In this document: positions 1 to 9,152 of the stretch, piece after piece
Numbering within the stretch: the stretch's first letter is position 1
How the letters are laid out: every line of letters begins with the position of its first letter
Source: SpSt-539 sp964549445
GTDB lineage: Bacteria; Planctomycetota; Phycisphaerae; UBA1845; UTPLA1
NCBI GenBank assembly: GCA_964549445.1
Contig: CAZJVS010000007.1
Coordinates: 1 to 64,000, forward strand
Reading direction: 5' to 3'
Length of the DNA stretch: 64,000 nucleotides
Position numbers and translations under genes: made by a program
The notes under the pieces: model-generated
What the model saw: the letters and a program-made list of their open reading frames with translations, nothing else
Told to the model about the DNA's origin: nothing
The model's database searches: none

Positions 1-1484
1 ACGTGCTGCGGGGGTTCGATTTTTTTCATTTTGCCGGCGGCGAGTTTTTTCTGGTAGTCGCGCCACGTCAGGGCCGGCTTGCCGGTGTCGATTTCCTTCA
101 TGGTGATGCAGCCCTGGACCGGGCAGACCAGCGAGCACATGTTGCAGCCGACGCAGGTGTTCTGGTTGATTTTGTAGAGGTTTACGTAGCCGTCGCCGGC
201 GCCGTAGATGTAGCGGTCGGTGCCGCTGATGAACGTGCGGTCGCCGTTGTTGCCGCCGCGCTTCAGAAATTCTTCCTCGGTGACTTTTTCGCGCTTGATG
301 GATTGGTGGCAGCCGTCTTCGCAGGCGATGTAGCAGAGGCCGCAGTTGATGCACTTGGACTGGTCGATCTCGGCGACGACCTTGTAGTTCAAGTCGAGGT
401 CGCCCCAGTCCTTGATGCGGTGGACCGATGCCCCGATGAAGTCGCCCACCTTCGTGTAGCCCTTCTGGCGCATCCAGCCGGACATGCCGTCGATCAATTG
501 CTGGACGATGCGGAAGCCGTAATGCATGACGGCGGTGCAGACCTGCGTGGAAGTCGCACCGAGGAGCATGTGCTCGACGGCGTCCTGCCAGGCCTGGATG
601 CCGCCGATGCCGCTGATCGGGAGCTTGATCTGGGGGTCGGAGGCGATCTGCGAGACCATGTTCAAGGCGATCGGCTTGACGGCCGGGCCGCAGTATCCGC
701 CGTGCGAGCCGAAGCCGGCGACATGGGGCTTGGGGTAGAGCGTTTCGAGGTCGACGCCCATGACCGAGTTGATGGTGTTGATGAGCGAGATGGCGTCGGC
801 GCCGCCTTTCTTGGCGGCGCGGCCGGCGGCGCGGATGTCGGAGATGTTGGGCGTGAGCTTGACGATGACGGGAATCGTCGCGGCCGCCTTGACCCATTCG
901 ACGATCATGCAGGTGTATTCGGGGACTTGGCCGACGGCGGCGCCCATGCCGCGCTCGGACATGCCGTGCGGGCAGCCGAAGTTCAGTTCGATGCCGTCGG
1001 CGCCGGTGTCCTGAGTTTTCTTGACGATGTCCTGCCAGGTTTCCTTCTTCGACTCGACCATGAGCGAGACGAAGAGCGCGTGCCTGGGGAAGGCGCGCTT
1101 GACGCTGGCGACTTCCTTGAGATTTACGTCGAGCGAGCGGTCGGTGATCAGCTCGATGTTGTTGAGGCCCATCACCTTGCGGCCGTCGTAGTCGACGCCG
1201 CCGTAGCGCGAGGAGACGTTGACGATGGGGTCGTGGGTGAGCGTCTTCCAGACCGCGCCGCCCCAGCCGGCCTCGAAGGCGCGGCGGACCTGGTACTCGG
1301 AGTTGGTCGGCGGGGCCGAGGCGAGCCAGAACGGGTTGGGCGAGTAGACGCCGCAGAAGTTGACCGAGAGATCGATCGGGGCGTACGCGTGAGACTTCGG
1401 CGTGGCGGCGGGCTTTTGCTTGTGGCTGCCGTTGCCATTCGATTTGCCGTTTGATTTACGTGACTTGGACGAGCGTTTGCTCAT
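1..1484 (-). CDS. preA: NAD-dependent dihydropyrimidine dehydrogenase subunit PreA, 3' end cut by window edge
   Basis: The product reduces uracil or thymine to the dihydropyrimidine in the first step of pyrimidine breakdown, normally with the flavoprotein PreT. The N-terminal TIM barrel carries the catalytic segment NFGCPHGMSERGMG, with the active cysteine near residue 171. Two 4Fe-4S motifs follow at the C-terminal side: CINCGLCYIAC from about residue 378 and CVGCNMCSLVC from about residue 444. The ATG at 1484 is preceded by GGGAG nine bases upstream. The N-terminus is a short basic, Ser/Lys-rich stretch before the barrel begins. The frame is open for 494 codons and runs off the left edge, so the C-terminus is missing. 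No preT is visible downstream because the window ends. Confidence 0.93.
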   Translation of the reverse strand, partial: MSKRSSKSRKSNGKSNGNGSHKQKPAATPKSHAYAPIDLSVNFCGVYSPNPFWLASAPPTNSEYQVRRAFEAGWGGAVWKTLTHDPIVNVSSRYGGVDYDGRKVMGLNNIELITDRSLDVNLKEVASVKRAFPRHALFVSLMVESKKETWQDIVKKTQDTGADGIELNFGCPHGMSERGMGAAVGQVPEYTCMIVEWVKAAATIPVIVKLTPNISDIRAAGRAAKKGGADAISLINTINSVMGVDLETLYPKPHVAGFGSHGGYCGPAVKPIALNMVSQIASDPQIKLPISGIGGIQAWQDAVEHMLLGATSTQVCTAVMHYGFRIVQQLIDGMSGWMRQKGYTKVGDFIGASVHRIKDWGDLDLNYKVVAEIDQSKCINCGLCYIACEDGCHQSIKREKVTEEEFLKRGGNNGDRTFISGTDRYIYGAGDGYVNLYKINQNTCVGCNMCSLVCPVQGCITMKEIDTGKPALTWRDYQKKLAAGKMKKIEPPQH

Positions 1485-1579
1485 GGCCGAGGTCTCCCGA
1501 TTCAACGCGCGCATTGTATCGCCGCCGCTGCGGTGCGGACACGGCTTGACGGACTAATCGCGTGGCTCAGCGGGGCCGA

Positions 1580-2605
1580 TCAGAGCTTGTTGGCGTAGAA
1601 GATCGGCAGGTTCTCGATGTAGGCCAGCCAGAAGGCGACCGGCGGCGGCAGGGGCGGCGGGCCGAGCGGCAGGGGCGTCACGGCCTTCTTCTTGATAACG
1701 AGATCGGCGTCGATCACGTCGGCGATGAACTGGCCGAGGATGGCGTGCGAGACTTCCGTGGGGTGGACCGAATCCCAGAAGACGTGGGTGTCGGGGTCGG
1801 AGACGAGCGTTCCGTGGCCGAGATAGCCGAGGAAGCTGCCGGACCACGCGGGCTGAGTGGTGTTGGTGATGCCCGGCGGCGGGTTGGCGATTAGCTGCTC
1901 GAAGAGGTTGAAGACGTCGGGGCGGTAGATGGTGATGTCGGTCAAGCTTTCAAGTTGTTCGAGCCGGATTGCCAATGCGGCGTTGAATTCATGGGTAAGC
2001 TGCGTGGCTTCGGCCTGCTGGTCGGTGCCGAGGTACGACGGAATCTTGCCGATGTCGGGCAGATTGCAGACGAGGAAGGAGCGGCCGCCGCGATTGTACA
2101 GGGTGCTGACGGCGAGAAAGAGGTCGTCGGCCATTTGCTGCGGAGTGAGCTGACCAACACCAGCCAGAACGGCGAAGAAGTCGTTGCCGCCGCCCCAGAC
2201 GGCGATCAGCTCGGTTCCGTCGAAGACGCCGGGGAAGAGATTGACCTGTTCGCGAATGTTTGGCCCGAGCGGGATGGGCTGACCGGGCTCGAGGTCGGCA
2301 AAGGCGAGGCCGGTGAGCGAGCCGCCGGTGGCGTAATTGGTTCCGCCGATGTAGCTGGGCGTTAGCGGTAGGCCGAAGTGTTCGGCGACATGCTGCGACC
2401 AGACTTTGCCATTCGAGAAGCGGCCCTCGGAATAGGGCGCGAAGGGAATGACACCGGTCTCGAGATGAAGGTTTCCGACGTCGGAGAGACTGTCTCCGAA
2501 AACGAAAAACTTCTTGAACGGCGGCTTGGCTGGAGGGTTTGTTCCGCAGCCCGCAATCGCGGTCAGCGCCAGGAGGAATGATCCGATCGTAATGGTTCGT
2601 CGCAC
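1580..2605 (-). CDS. SGNH/GDSL-family esterase or lipase, lipoprotein
   Basis: This is a 341-residue secreted hydrolase, probably acting on ester bonds in lipids or glycans outside the cytoplasmic membrane. The first 20 residues form a lipoprotein signal ending IAGC. Block I is FVFGDSLSDVGN with the nucleophilic serine, WGGGNDFF fits block III, and the closing DSVHPTEVSH supplies the catalytic Asp and His. This is the full set for the family. It lies about 50 bp downstream of the repeat lipoprotein gene on the same strand, so the two may be co-transcribed. The substrate cannot be read from the sequence. Confidence 0.88.
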   Translation of the reverse strand: MRRTITIGSFLLALTAIAGCGTNPPAKPPFKKFFVFGDSLSDVGNLHLETGVIPFAPYSEGRFSNGKVWSQHVAEHFGLPLTPSYIGGTNYATGGSLTGLAFADLEPGQPIPLGPNIREQVNLFPGVFDGTELIAVWGGGNDFFAVLAGVGQLTPQQMADDLFLAVSTLYNRGGRSFLVCNLPDIGKIPSYLGTDQQAEATQLTHEFNAALAIRLEQLESLTDITIYRPDVFNLFEQLIANPPPGITNTTQPAWSGSFLGYLGHGTLVSDPDTHVFWDSVHPTEVSHAILGQFIADVIDADLVIKKKAVTPLPLGPPPLPPPVAFWLAYIENLPIFYANKL

Positions 2606-2654
2606 GGGCGAACTCCCTTCGCGAGGTCGGGGATATCGTTACCGAAAAACAGCT

Positions 2655-4433
2655 TTACGGGAAGGCGACTTCGACGGTCCGGACCGAGGCGACCCAGCGA
2701 TAGGTCAGGCCGACGTTGTCGCCGCCGTTGCAGTGGACGACCAGCGCGTCGTTCACGTCGTCGGCGACGACCTCGGCATCGGGCGAGCCGGTCAGGCCGG
2801 GGTCGAAGTCGGAATTGACCAATTGCTTCGAGCCGAGCAGCGTGGTCGTGCCGCCGATGTTGCAGATGACGCCGCTGAAGTGGAAGCCGAGCGTGAAGCC
2901 GTTGCCGGCTCGGCCGACGATCAGGCAATCGAAGGTCACCGAGCGGCCTGGGGCGACGGTAAGGCGCTCTCCGTCGCCGTCGAGGAAGAGTTCGACTTGG
3001 GCGGACTCGGTCGAGCCATTGCGGAGGACATAGTTGCAAGTCTGGGCGTCGCCGGCGTCGGCGAATGCGCCGTTGGCCATGGCGAATTGGCCGCGGTGGA
3101 TGGTCTTGGCCTCGATGCCGCCGGGGATCGCTGACGCGATGCCATCGGCGATGTTGCCGTTGCCCGCGCCGATGAAGGTACGCGGTGCGGTCGCCTGATT
3201 GGATTCACCCGCGCCGACGGCGGCCTGGTCGCCCGAAGTCAGGTTTTCGGTGCCGGCGCCGATGAATGAGGCTAGTGCGTTTGCCTGGTTGAGGTTGCCG
3301 GCGACGATAGCGGCCGTGGTATTGCCGGCGATGTTGCCGGCGCCGGCGCCGACGAAGGCGTCCGTGCCATTGGTCTGATTCTCGAAGCCGGCGACGATCG
3401 CGGCGTTGGTGCCGGTCACGGCGTTGCTGTCGCCCGCGCCGATGAAGTTGTTGTCGTCGTTGACTTGATTTCCCGCACCGCCGCCGATCGCGGACCACTG
3501 GGAATTCACACCGGTCGAGTTCTGCGTGCCGCCGCCGATGAAGGAGCCGAAGGCGGTCGTGGTGTTGTCGAAGCCGGCCCCGAGGAACGAGAGCGGACCG
3601 CCAGCCGTGTTGGACTGGCCCGCGCCGGACATGGCGAACGTGTTGGTCGCCTGATTCGCGCTTCCGCCGGCGACCGCGGCGCCGTTTCCGCTGGCGGTGT
3701 TGGCGGTACCGCCGCCGACGAACGCGGCGGTCGCCGTTGCCAGGCATTGCGTTCCGCCGGCCACGGTGGCGTTGTCGGCAGTCGCGGAATTGCTCGCGCC
3801 GCCGCCGACGAAGGAAGTTCCACCCGACGCGGTGTTGGACTGACCGCCGCCGATGAATGCGCCCGCGCCGGAAGCGGCGTTGCCGGTTCCGCCGGTGACC
3901 GCGGCCTGCGCGTTGGAGGCGAAGTTTGAAGAGCCGCCGCCGACGAAGGACTCGTTGCCGGTGGCGCGGTTGAGATTGCCGCCGCCGACCGTTGAATAGG
4001 ACGCGCCGGCCTGGTTGTTCTCTCCACCGCCGACTGATGCATGCTGGGCAGAGGTCGGGGCGCCGTCATTGCTGCCGGCAAGATTGCTGCGTCCGCCGCC
4101 GATGTAGCCGTAGTGGTCGAAGACGAGGTTCCCGAAGTTGGTATCTCCGCCGCCGGCGATGGTCGCACCCCAGGCGCCGACGAAGACGGAGTTGGCGTTG
4201 CTGCCGCCGATGACGTTGGGGGCGCTGATCGTGGGTTCGAAGCGCTGGGCTCGGACGCCGTTCACACGCATTTCGAGCGGCGTTTCGTCGGTTGTTCCCA
4301 CGAAATCCTGTGTCGGATCGGTGCCGGCATTGCCGGGGAGGTGCCAGTCGTCGGTCGCGACGTTGCAGCCGGCGACAACCAGGATCATGCCGACAAGCGC
4401 GGGTCTGAGAGAGGAATTGAACGAACGAGGCAT
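2655..4433 (-). CDS. Lipoprotein built of about twenty 15-residue repeats, with a C-terminal head-like domain
   Basis: This is a 592-residue surface protein of unknown role. The start at 4433 is chosen over an in-frame ATG at 4535 because AAGGAG sits six bases before it and it gives a clean lipoprotein signal (MILVVAGC). From about residue 80 to 430 the protein is a nearly uninterrupted run of 15-residue repeats of the type GGGxSNxASGxxSFV, with Gly-rich turns and Asn at position 6. This layout suits a parallel beta-solenoid or a trimeric YadA-like head. The last 135 residues (from FADAGDAQTC) resemble C-terminal domains of phage-tail-like and trimeric surface proteins. It could be an adhesin or structural surface fibre; no enzymatic motif is visible. 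Confidence 0.8.
   Translation of the reverse strand: MPRSFNSSLRPALVGMILVVAGCNVATDDWHLPGNAGTDPTQDFVGTTDETPLEMRVNGVRAQRFEPTISAPNVIGGSNANSVFVGAWGATIAGGGDTNFGNLVFDHYGYIGGGRSNLAGSNDGAPTSAQHASVGGGENNQAGASYSTVGGGNLNRATGNESFVGGGSSNFASNAQAAVTGGTGNAASGAGAFIGGGQSNTASGGTSFVGGGASNSATADNATVAGGTQCLATATAAFVGGGTANTASGNGAAVAGGSANQATNTFAMSGAGQSNTAGGPLSFLGAGFDNTTTAFGSFIGGGTQNSTGVNSQWSAIGGGAGNQVNDDNNFIGAGDSNAVTGTNAAIVAGFENQTNGTDAFVGAGAGNIAGNTTAAIVAGNLNQANALASFIGAGTENLTSGDQAAVGAGESNQATAPRTFIGAGNGNIADGIASAIPGGIEAKTIHRGQFAMANGAFADAGDAQTCNYVLRNGSTESAQVELFLDGDGERLTVAPGRSVTFDCLIVGRAGNGFTLGFHFSGVICNIGGTTTLLGSKQLVNSDFDPGLTGSPDAEVVADDVNDALVVHCNGGDNVGLTYRWVASVRTVEVAFP
3143..4060 (-). repeat. Coding 45-bp tandem repeat region (15-residue units)
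   Basis: The repeat lies inside the lipoprotein gene. At least eighteen units keep an exact 15-residue spacing; one unit has 17 residues (the one containing NSQWSAI). Units begin GGG, GAG, VAG or TGG and carry Asn at position 6. At DNA level the units have diverged, so this is an old protein repeat rather than a recent slippage array. Boundaries are approximate. Confidence 0.8.
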
Positions 4434-4554
4434 CCAGTACTCCTTTACTTGCTCGTTGTCGTGGGGCGCGCTCCGATCGCCGCCGAGCTCAGCATAACGG
4501 GTGACGTTCCTGTGTGACAAGACAGGCGGGTTCAAAATTATTGCAGACTTCGCG

Positions 4555-5637
4555 CTACGGCAGGGCGTCGCGAAGCTCTGACGGTTCGACGAAGAGTCGC
4601 CAGAGTTGATGCGGCAGGTTGGCGAAGGCGGTGGTGAATCGGGCGCGATCGTCAGGGAGAGTTTCCGGTGTGCGGATCAAGATGCGGACGATCTGATCGC
4701 GGTGACGGCGTGCGAGTTCGCCGTAGATTTCGGGGTCCTGTTCGCCATCGTCGCCCACGAGTGCGAACTTGCGTTGCGGGAAATCGGACAAGATACGCTC
4801 GATGACTTCGGTCTTGTAGCGGGTCGGTGAGCCAAGAAGCTCAACGGCTGAGCGCGGGCTCCACTTGACCGTTCGGAGTTGGAGTGTGCCCTCGGGAAAG
4901 GCCTCGGAGAGCAGAAACTCGCTGAGCGGGTCGAACAGTTGCCACGGGCTGGCCGACACGTAATGGAATACGGCGTCGCGTTCGGTGACCCAGCTTCGAT
5001 AAAGCTCGGCCATGCCGGGGACGGGGCGAAACTCTTCGACGAACGTATTGAGCAGGAGGGCGCGGCGGTCGGTGACGTCGCTCAGCTTGATGGTGTCGTC
5101 GATGTCGGAGATGACGCTCAGGCCGGTCGGCTCGATGAAGTAGATGCGGCCGTCGGCGGTGCGGCTGTCGCCGTTGGGGAAGACGACGGAGTATTTTAGA
5201 CGGTCGTTGCGGAAATCGCCGGCAGCGCGAATTGTCTTGACCGCTTCGGGTGCGATGCGGATTTCTCCGCGAAAGTGACCCGAGTCGTCGGTGCGGCCGA
5301 CGCGGAAGGTGGCGCGGCAGATACGGATGACGATTCGCTTGCCGGATTCGCTGTCGGCGAGGAAGGGCGTCAGGCGGAGACTGGCGCGGGCTCGGCCGTC
5401 GGGATCGGCGACGTTGAGCGGGATATTGGCGAGATCGGCGGCGAGGCCGATGAGTCCGGGGCCGATTTCGGTCTCATAGACCCAGCCGTGGACGCGGAGG
5501 TTCCAGGTTTCGCCGGGGCCGACGCGAGTCGCGTAGGTTGGGAAGAGGGCGATAGATTCGTCGGACTTCAGATCGGAGACATCGGGCGTGATGACTGCAA
5601 ACAGGACGAGCGCGAGCATGCGACTCAGTTCAGTCAC
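4555..5637 (-). CDS. App1-type (DUF2183) phosphatase-domain protein
   Basis: This is a 360-residue secreted or membrane-anchored protein with a HAD-like DUF2183 domain. Yeast App1 with this domain is a phosphatidate phosphatase, but the bacterial substrate is not known. VISDIDDTIKLSDV gives the DxDxT nucleophile motif, and FALVGDDGEQDPEIY near the C-terminus gives the second acidic motif typical of the family. The GTG at 5637 is preferred because GGAGG lies eight bases upstream and it avoids overlap with the gene before it; the longer ATG frame from 5700 would overlap. The N-terminus (MLALVLFAVITPDV) is hydrophobic and may be a signal. A beta-rich N-terminal region precedes the phosphatase domain. 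Confidence 0.83.
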   Translation of the reverse strand: MTELSRMLALVLFAVITPDVSDLKSDESIALFPTYATRVGPGETWNLRVHGWVYETEIGPGLIGLAADLANIPLNVADPDGRARASLRLTPFLADSESGKRIVIRICRATFRVGRTDDSGHFRGEIRIAPEAVKTIRAAGDFRNDRLKYSVVFPNGDSRTADGRIYFIEPTGLSVISDIDDTIKLSDVTDRRALLLNTFVEEFRPVPGMAELYRSWVTERDAVFHYVSASPWQLFDPLSEFLLSEAFPEGTLQLRTVKWSPRSAVELLGSPTRYKTEVIERILSDFPQRKFALVGDDGEQDPEIYGELARRHRDQIVRILIRTPETLPDDRARFTTAFANLPHQLWRLFVEPSELRDALP

Positions 5638-5665
5638 AACTTGACCCTCCGTACGGCCCCGTGGC

Positions 5666-6289
5666 TCACGAGTCGCGGTCGGCGTCGAGCGTACCTGCAA
5701 GGATTTCGAGATACTTCGGGCGGACGTATTCGTTCAACGAATCCGCGAAATCTCGCGAAAGCTTCAAGACGCGGATGAGTTCCTGGACATCGGCCAGGTC
5801 GCGCAATCGGCCGGGATTGGTCATTCCCGAGGCGAGCTTCATGTCGATCAGTGCCGGTAACGAAACGTATCGAATTCCATCGATCAGGACTGCGGCGTCC
5901 TGCGGCGGGGGAAATGCGACAGGCTTGGGCTTGCCATCGCCGGGAAACTGCCCCGTTACGAGGAACTCAATCCTGACGCCGGTATCCACGTCGCGCAAGT
6001 TGCGACTACCGTCGAAGGGCGGAAGGTATCCACGACCATCCAGCTCCTGATGTACTTTTTGCAGTCCATCAGAGGTCAGGAGTATGTCCACATCCGCAGT
6101 CGTTCGATCGTATCCGTGCGCGACGAGCGCCATTCCACCGGCTATCGCGTATGGAACGCCGAGTTCGTCGAGTCGCTTTGAGATCGTGCGTAACGTCTGG
6201 TGTACCGGGTCGGCTTTCATAAAGAAGCGAGACGCCTCCTCGATTGCCGGTGTCCCACCCCGCCGCATTTTGTGCTCAAAGGCCTGCAC
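5666..6289 (-). CDS. Nucleotidyltransferase-fold protein (AbiEii/MNT-like)
   Basis: This is a 207-residue soluble protein. Residues about 45-75 (PYAIAGGMALVAHGY followed by RTTADVDILLT) match the G-G/S...D-x-D active segment of the DNA polymerase beta-like nucleotidyltransferase superfamily. The later segment VSLPALIDMKLASG, followed by RLRDLADVQELI, is typical of the AbiEii/DUF6036-like branch. Such proteins often act as toxins or modify RNA or proteins. No antitoxin-like or HEPN partner is adjacent: the neighbours are gltX and the DUF2183 gene. Its role is therefore open. Later ATGs at 6268 and 6220 are possible starts. Confidence 0.72.
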   Translation of the reverse strand: MQAFEHKMRRGGTPAIEEASRFFMKADPVHQTLRTISKRLDELGVPYAIAGGMALVAHGYDRTTADVDILLTSDGLQKVHQELDGRGYLPPFDGSRNLRDVDTGVRIEFLVTGQFPGDGKPKPVAFPPPQDAAVLIDGIRYVSLPALIDMKLASGMTNPGRLRDLADVQELIRVLKLSRDFADSLNEYVRPKYLEILAGTLDADRDS

Positions 6290-6317
6290 GAGGTCATTGT
6301 ATCACGCGGATCCGGTC

Positions 6318-7814
6318 TCAGCCCCGGCGATTCATACAGCTTCGGATGCGACGAATCGTCGGATCGCGCCCAAGCAGGGCGAGGGTTTCACCGATGGAGG
6401 GGCTGATGGTTTTGCCGGTGACGGCGACGCGGAGGGGCTGGGCGACGTCGCCCATCTTGAGGCCGGACTGCTCGCAGAATGACTTCGTAACTGCGTCGAT
6501 CGCGGAGGGCGACCAATCCGGGAGTTTTTCAAGTTCCGGCAGCAGGCGTTCGAGTGTCGCGTAGCCCTGGCCGTTGTTCTTCTCCAGCACTTTCTTGACG
6601 GCCTCGGGGTCGAACTGGATGGCATCGTCCGGGGCGAAGAGCGGGCCGACCTTTGTGTCGATGTCGGCGAAGGTGCGGAAGCCCTTGCAGGCGGAGAGGG
6701 CGGCCGAAAGTTTCGCGTCGTCGACGCGGGCCATCGGTGAGCCGCTTACGGCAGCGTAGTCGCGGAAGCCGGCCAGGAGCCGAGCGGGTGTCGCGGCGGC
6801 GCAGTAGTCGGTGTTGAAGGAGAGGAGCTTCTCGCGATCGAAGCGGCCGCTGGTCTTGTTGATGCGGTCGAGCGAGAAGAGTGACGTCATCTCGTCAAGC
6901 GTCATTTTTTCGCGGTCGCCGCCGGGGGACCAGCCGACGAGGGCGATGAAGTTGACGATGGCCTCCGGGAGGTAGCCGCTGGCGCGGAAGTCGTGGACGT
7001 CAATCTCGCGCGGGGGGCGGCCGGCGGCGATGTCCTTGGCCTTGTCACGCTTCGACATCTTCGAGCCGTCCATGTTGAAGACGAGCGGAAGATGGGCGTA
7101 GAGCGGGGACTGGAATCCCAACGCGCGTTGCAGGAACACGTGCTTGGGCGTGTTCATCAGGTGTTCCTGGGCGCGGAGGACGTGGGTGATCTTCATGTGC
7201 TCGTCGTCGAGGACGACGGCGAAGTGGTAGGTGGGGAAGCCGTCCGACTTGAAGATGACGAAGTCTTCGACTTCGCCGGCGGCGAAGCTGACGTCGCCAA
7301 GGATCTCGTCGTGCACGGTGATCGGCTCGGCGGGGATTTTCAGCCGGACGACTACTGGCTTGCCGGCGGCGCGGGCCTTGTCCGCATCGACGCGGCTGGG
7401 GAGCGTGGCCGGCCGCGGGTACTTGAAGGCGCGCTTCTCGGCGGCGGCCTGCTTGCGCATGGCGTCGAGTTCTTCGGGGGTGTCGAAGGTGTAGTAAGCG
7501 TGGCCGGCGTCGATCAATCGATCGGCCGCGGCGCGGTAGGCGTCGAGGCGTTCGCTCTGGCGGTAGGGGCCGTGCGGGCCGCCGGTGTCGGGGCCTTCAT
7601 CCCAGTTGATGCCGAGCCAGCGCATGTCTTCCATCAGCTTCGCTTCGGCTTCGGGGATGTTTCGCTGCTGGTCGGTATCTTCGATGCGGAGGACGAAAGT
7701 TCCGCCGAGGCGGCGGGCGAGGAGCCAGTTAAAAAGGGCGGTTCGAGCGCCGCCGATGTGGAGGTAGCCGGTCGGCGAGGGGGCAAATCGGGTTCGGAGG
7801 GCAGCGTGGTTCAT
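6318..7814 (-). CDS. gltX: Glutamate--tRNA ligase
   Basis: This cytoplasmic class I synthetase of 498 residues charges tRNA-Glu (and possibly tRNA-Gln). The N-terminus holds the HIGH-type motif PSPTGYLHIGG, followed by ARTALFNWLLARR and LRIEDTDQQR. SKMSKRDK near residue 250 is the KMSKS loop. The C-terminal anticodon-binding half (LEKLPDWSPSAIDAV...) is complete. The start at 7814 places the HIGH motif at residue 12, as is usual. The open frame continues upstream to 8471, but that extension is antisense to the next gene and has no synthetase sequence. Confidence 0.95.
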   Translation of the reverse strand: MNHAALRTRFAPSPTGYLHIGGARTALFNWLLARRLGGTFVLRIEDTDQQRNIPEAEAKLMEDMRWLGINWDEGPDTGGPHGPYRQSERLDAYRAAADRLIDAGHAYYTFDTPEELDAMRKQAAAEKRAFKYPRPATLPSRVDADKARAAGKPVVVRLKIPAEPITVHDEILGDVSFAAGEVEDFVIFKSDGFPTYHFAVVLDDEHMKITHVLRAQEHLMNTPKHVFLQRALGFQSPLYAHLPLVFNMDGSKMSKRDKAKDIAAGRPPREIDVHDFRASGYLPEAIVNFIALVGWSPGGDREKMTLDEMTSLFSLDRINKTSGRFDREKLLSFNTDYCAAATPARLLAGFRDYAAVSGSPMARVDDAKLSAALSACKGFRTFADIDTKVGPLFAPDDAIQFDPEAVKKVLEKNNGQGYATLERLLPELEKLPDWSPSAIDAVTKSFCEQSGLKMGDVAQPLRVAVTGKTISPSIGETLALLGRDPTIRRIRSCMNRRG

Positions 7815-7970
7815 CGGGGGATGATGGAGTTGCGACGGAGAAATCGCAAACCGGCGCGGGTTTGCTTCTTGCGGCCGATGGTTGACTCGCGGATAAGGGA
7901 ATTGCGTGACGATCGACCGTCGATCTCGCGGGTGAGGCGAAGACGGGGCGTGTGGCGAGGGTGTAGCGGA

Positions 7971-8984
7971 ATGTCTTGTTTCTGGACGGACTGCGGTTCG
8001 ATGGTTGTGTCGTTGTGCGTTGCGGCGATGTGTTGCGCGGCGGAGCGCGAAGATGGACCGGCGACCCGTGCACCGGCGGGAGCGGACCGCGCGGCTGCCA
8101 CGACGTCGATGCGTGAGGCGGTAGCGGCGATCGACCTGCAATCGTTTCCGATGCTGAAGCACGGAACGGTCTTCTACCAGTCGGCGCGCAGGGTCGGCTA
8201 CGCGATGGCCGACAGCGACCTGAATGGCGCGATGAACTTTTATCGCGAGAAGCTTGGCGCGGCGGGATGGAAGCTCGGAAAGGTCGAGTTGCTGCCCGAT
8301 CAGCATTTCGGATCGCTGGAGGCGACGAGGCAGGGATTCCAGCTCAATGTGAACATCGTCAAGGACCCGCGGTCGGAGGCGATGCACGCTTTTGTCGAGA
8401 ATTACGGCAACGTCGATGCACGATCGTTGCCGCGCTATGCCGGGGTCGAACCGCAGCAGACGTACTTTCACTCAGCCCACTTTCGCACGAAGGATGGAAT
8501 TGATCCAGTCGCGCGAGACCTGTTTAAGCGCTGCAAGGCGCTCGGCTGGATCCCGTACACGTCGCACGGTGGGCGGACCGGCAACGTCGAGGGGGAGGTG
8601 TGGTACATGCGCTTTGTGCGCGGCGCGATCAATCTCAACATCCAGGTGAAGGCGGAGAAGGGCTATACGGCGATCATGTACGGCGTGTCGCTTCTCAACT
8701 ATGGCGCGCCGATTCCTCCGGACGTCAGCGAGACAATCGACTTGACCGAAGACCCGACGCTGCGGCTCTTCTACACCACGAAGTTGAGCCCTGCCGACGT
8801 GCTGGCCTTCTATCGCCGCGAGCTGCCGCCGATGGGCTGGACGATCGGCGCGGGACCCAAACCGGCCGAGGACGGCGAGACACACACGGCACTGACGGGA
8901 CCGGCGGGCGAGAAGCTCGTGTTGAAGATTCTGGAGAAGGGCAAGCTGACGGCGGTGCACATCGCACCAGCGCGGAACAATTAA
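7971..8984 (+). CDS. Exported protein with a duplicated FYR..L..GW domain
   Basis: This is a protein of about 337 residues with no function I recognise. Two copies of the pattern FYREKLGAAGWKLGK and FYRRELPPMGWTIGAG, about 195 residues apart, show an internal duplication. Each follows a segment that resembles a small alpha/beta domain also seen in bacterial lipoproteins. The N-terminus (around MVVSLCVAAMCCAAE) is a plausible signal. The start is uncertain: ATG 7971 and ATG 8001 are both possible and neither has a strong ribosome-binding site. The same frame is open back to 6993, but that part is antisense to gltX. The gene is divergent from gltX across about 150 bp. Confidence 0.7.
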   Translation: MSCFWTDCGSMVVSLCVAAMCCAAEREDGPATRAPAGADRAAATTSMREAVAAIDLQSFPMLKHGTVFYQSARRVGYAMADSDLNGAMNFYREKLGAAGWKLGKVELLPDQHFGSLEATRQGFQLNVNIVKDPRSEAMHAFVENYGNVDARSLPRYAGVEPQQTYFHSAHFRTKDGIDPVARDLFKRCKALGWIPYTSHGGRTGNVEGEVWYMRFVRGAINLNIQVKAEKGYTAIMYGVSLLNYGAPIPPDVSETIDLTEDPTLRLFYTTKLSPADVLAFYRRELPPMGWTIGAGPKPAEDGETHTALTGPAGEKLVLKILEKGKLTAVHIAPARNN

Positions 8985-9110
8985 TTCTTGAAGCCAAGTC
9001 GGTGCTAAGTCGCCGCGAACCGCGTATTTGTGTCAATTCCAGAGACGGGACGAGCATGTCTGAGATTCGGCGGCACGAAATCGGGTGATTTACGTTAGAC
9101 TGAACGGCTC

Positions 9111-9129
9111 GGACCGGCTTCACCGGTCC
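9111..9129. promoter_or_regulatory. 7-bp inverted repeat upstream of the PEP-CTERM gene
   Basis: GGACCGG and CCGGTCC are separated by five bases, 23 bp before the start codon. It could be an operator or a 5'-UTR hairpin. No regulator is identified. Confidence 0.35.
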
Positions 9130-9152
9130 TCGCGCTGGGAAAGGAGAATCCG

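Noticed and set aside
3..1454. Long open frame on the plus strand over preA
   Set aside because: It is the GC-rich antisense shadow of preA, whose minus-strand frame carries all the catalytic and iron-sulfur motifs.
3143..4060. Periodic 45-bp repeats as a possible CRISPR array
   Set aside because: The units are contiguous, diverged and in frame within a lipoprotein gene, with no spacers.
6993..7970. Upstream extension of the plus-strand frame that holds the duplicated-domain protein
   Set aside because: It is antisense to gltX and shows no signal or domain; the real start is near 7971-8001.
7815..8471. Upstream extension of the gltX frame
   Set aside because: The synthetase begins at 7814, with the HIGH motif at residue 12; the extension is antisense to another gene.
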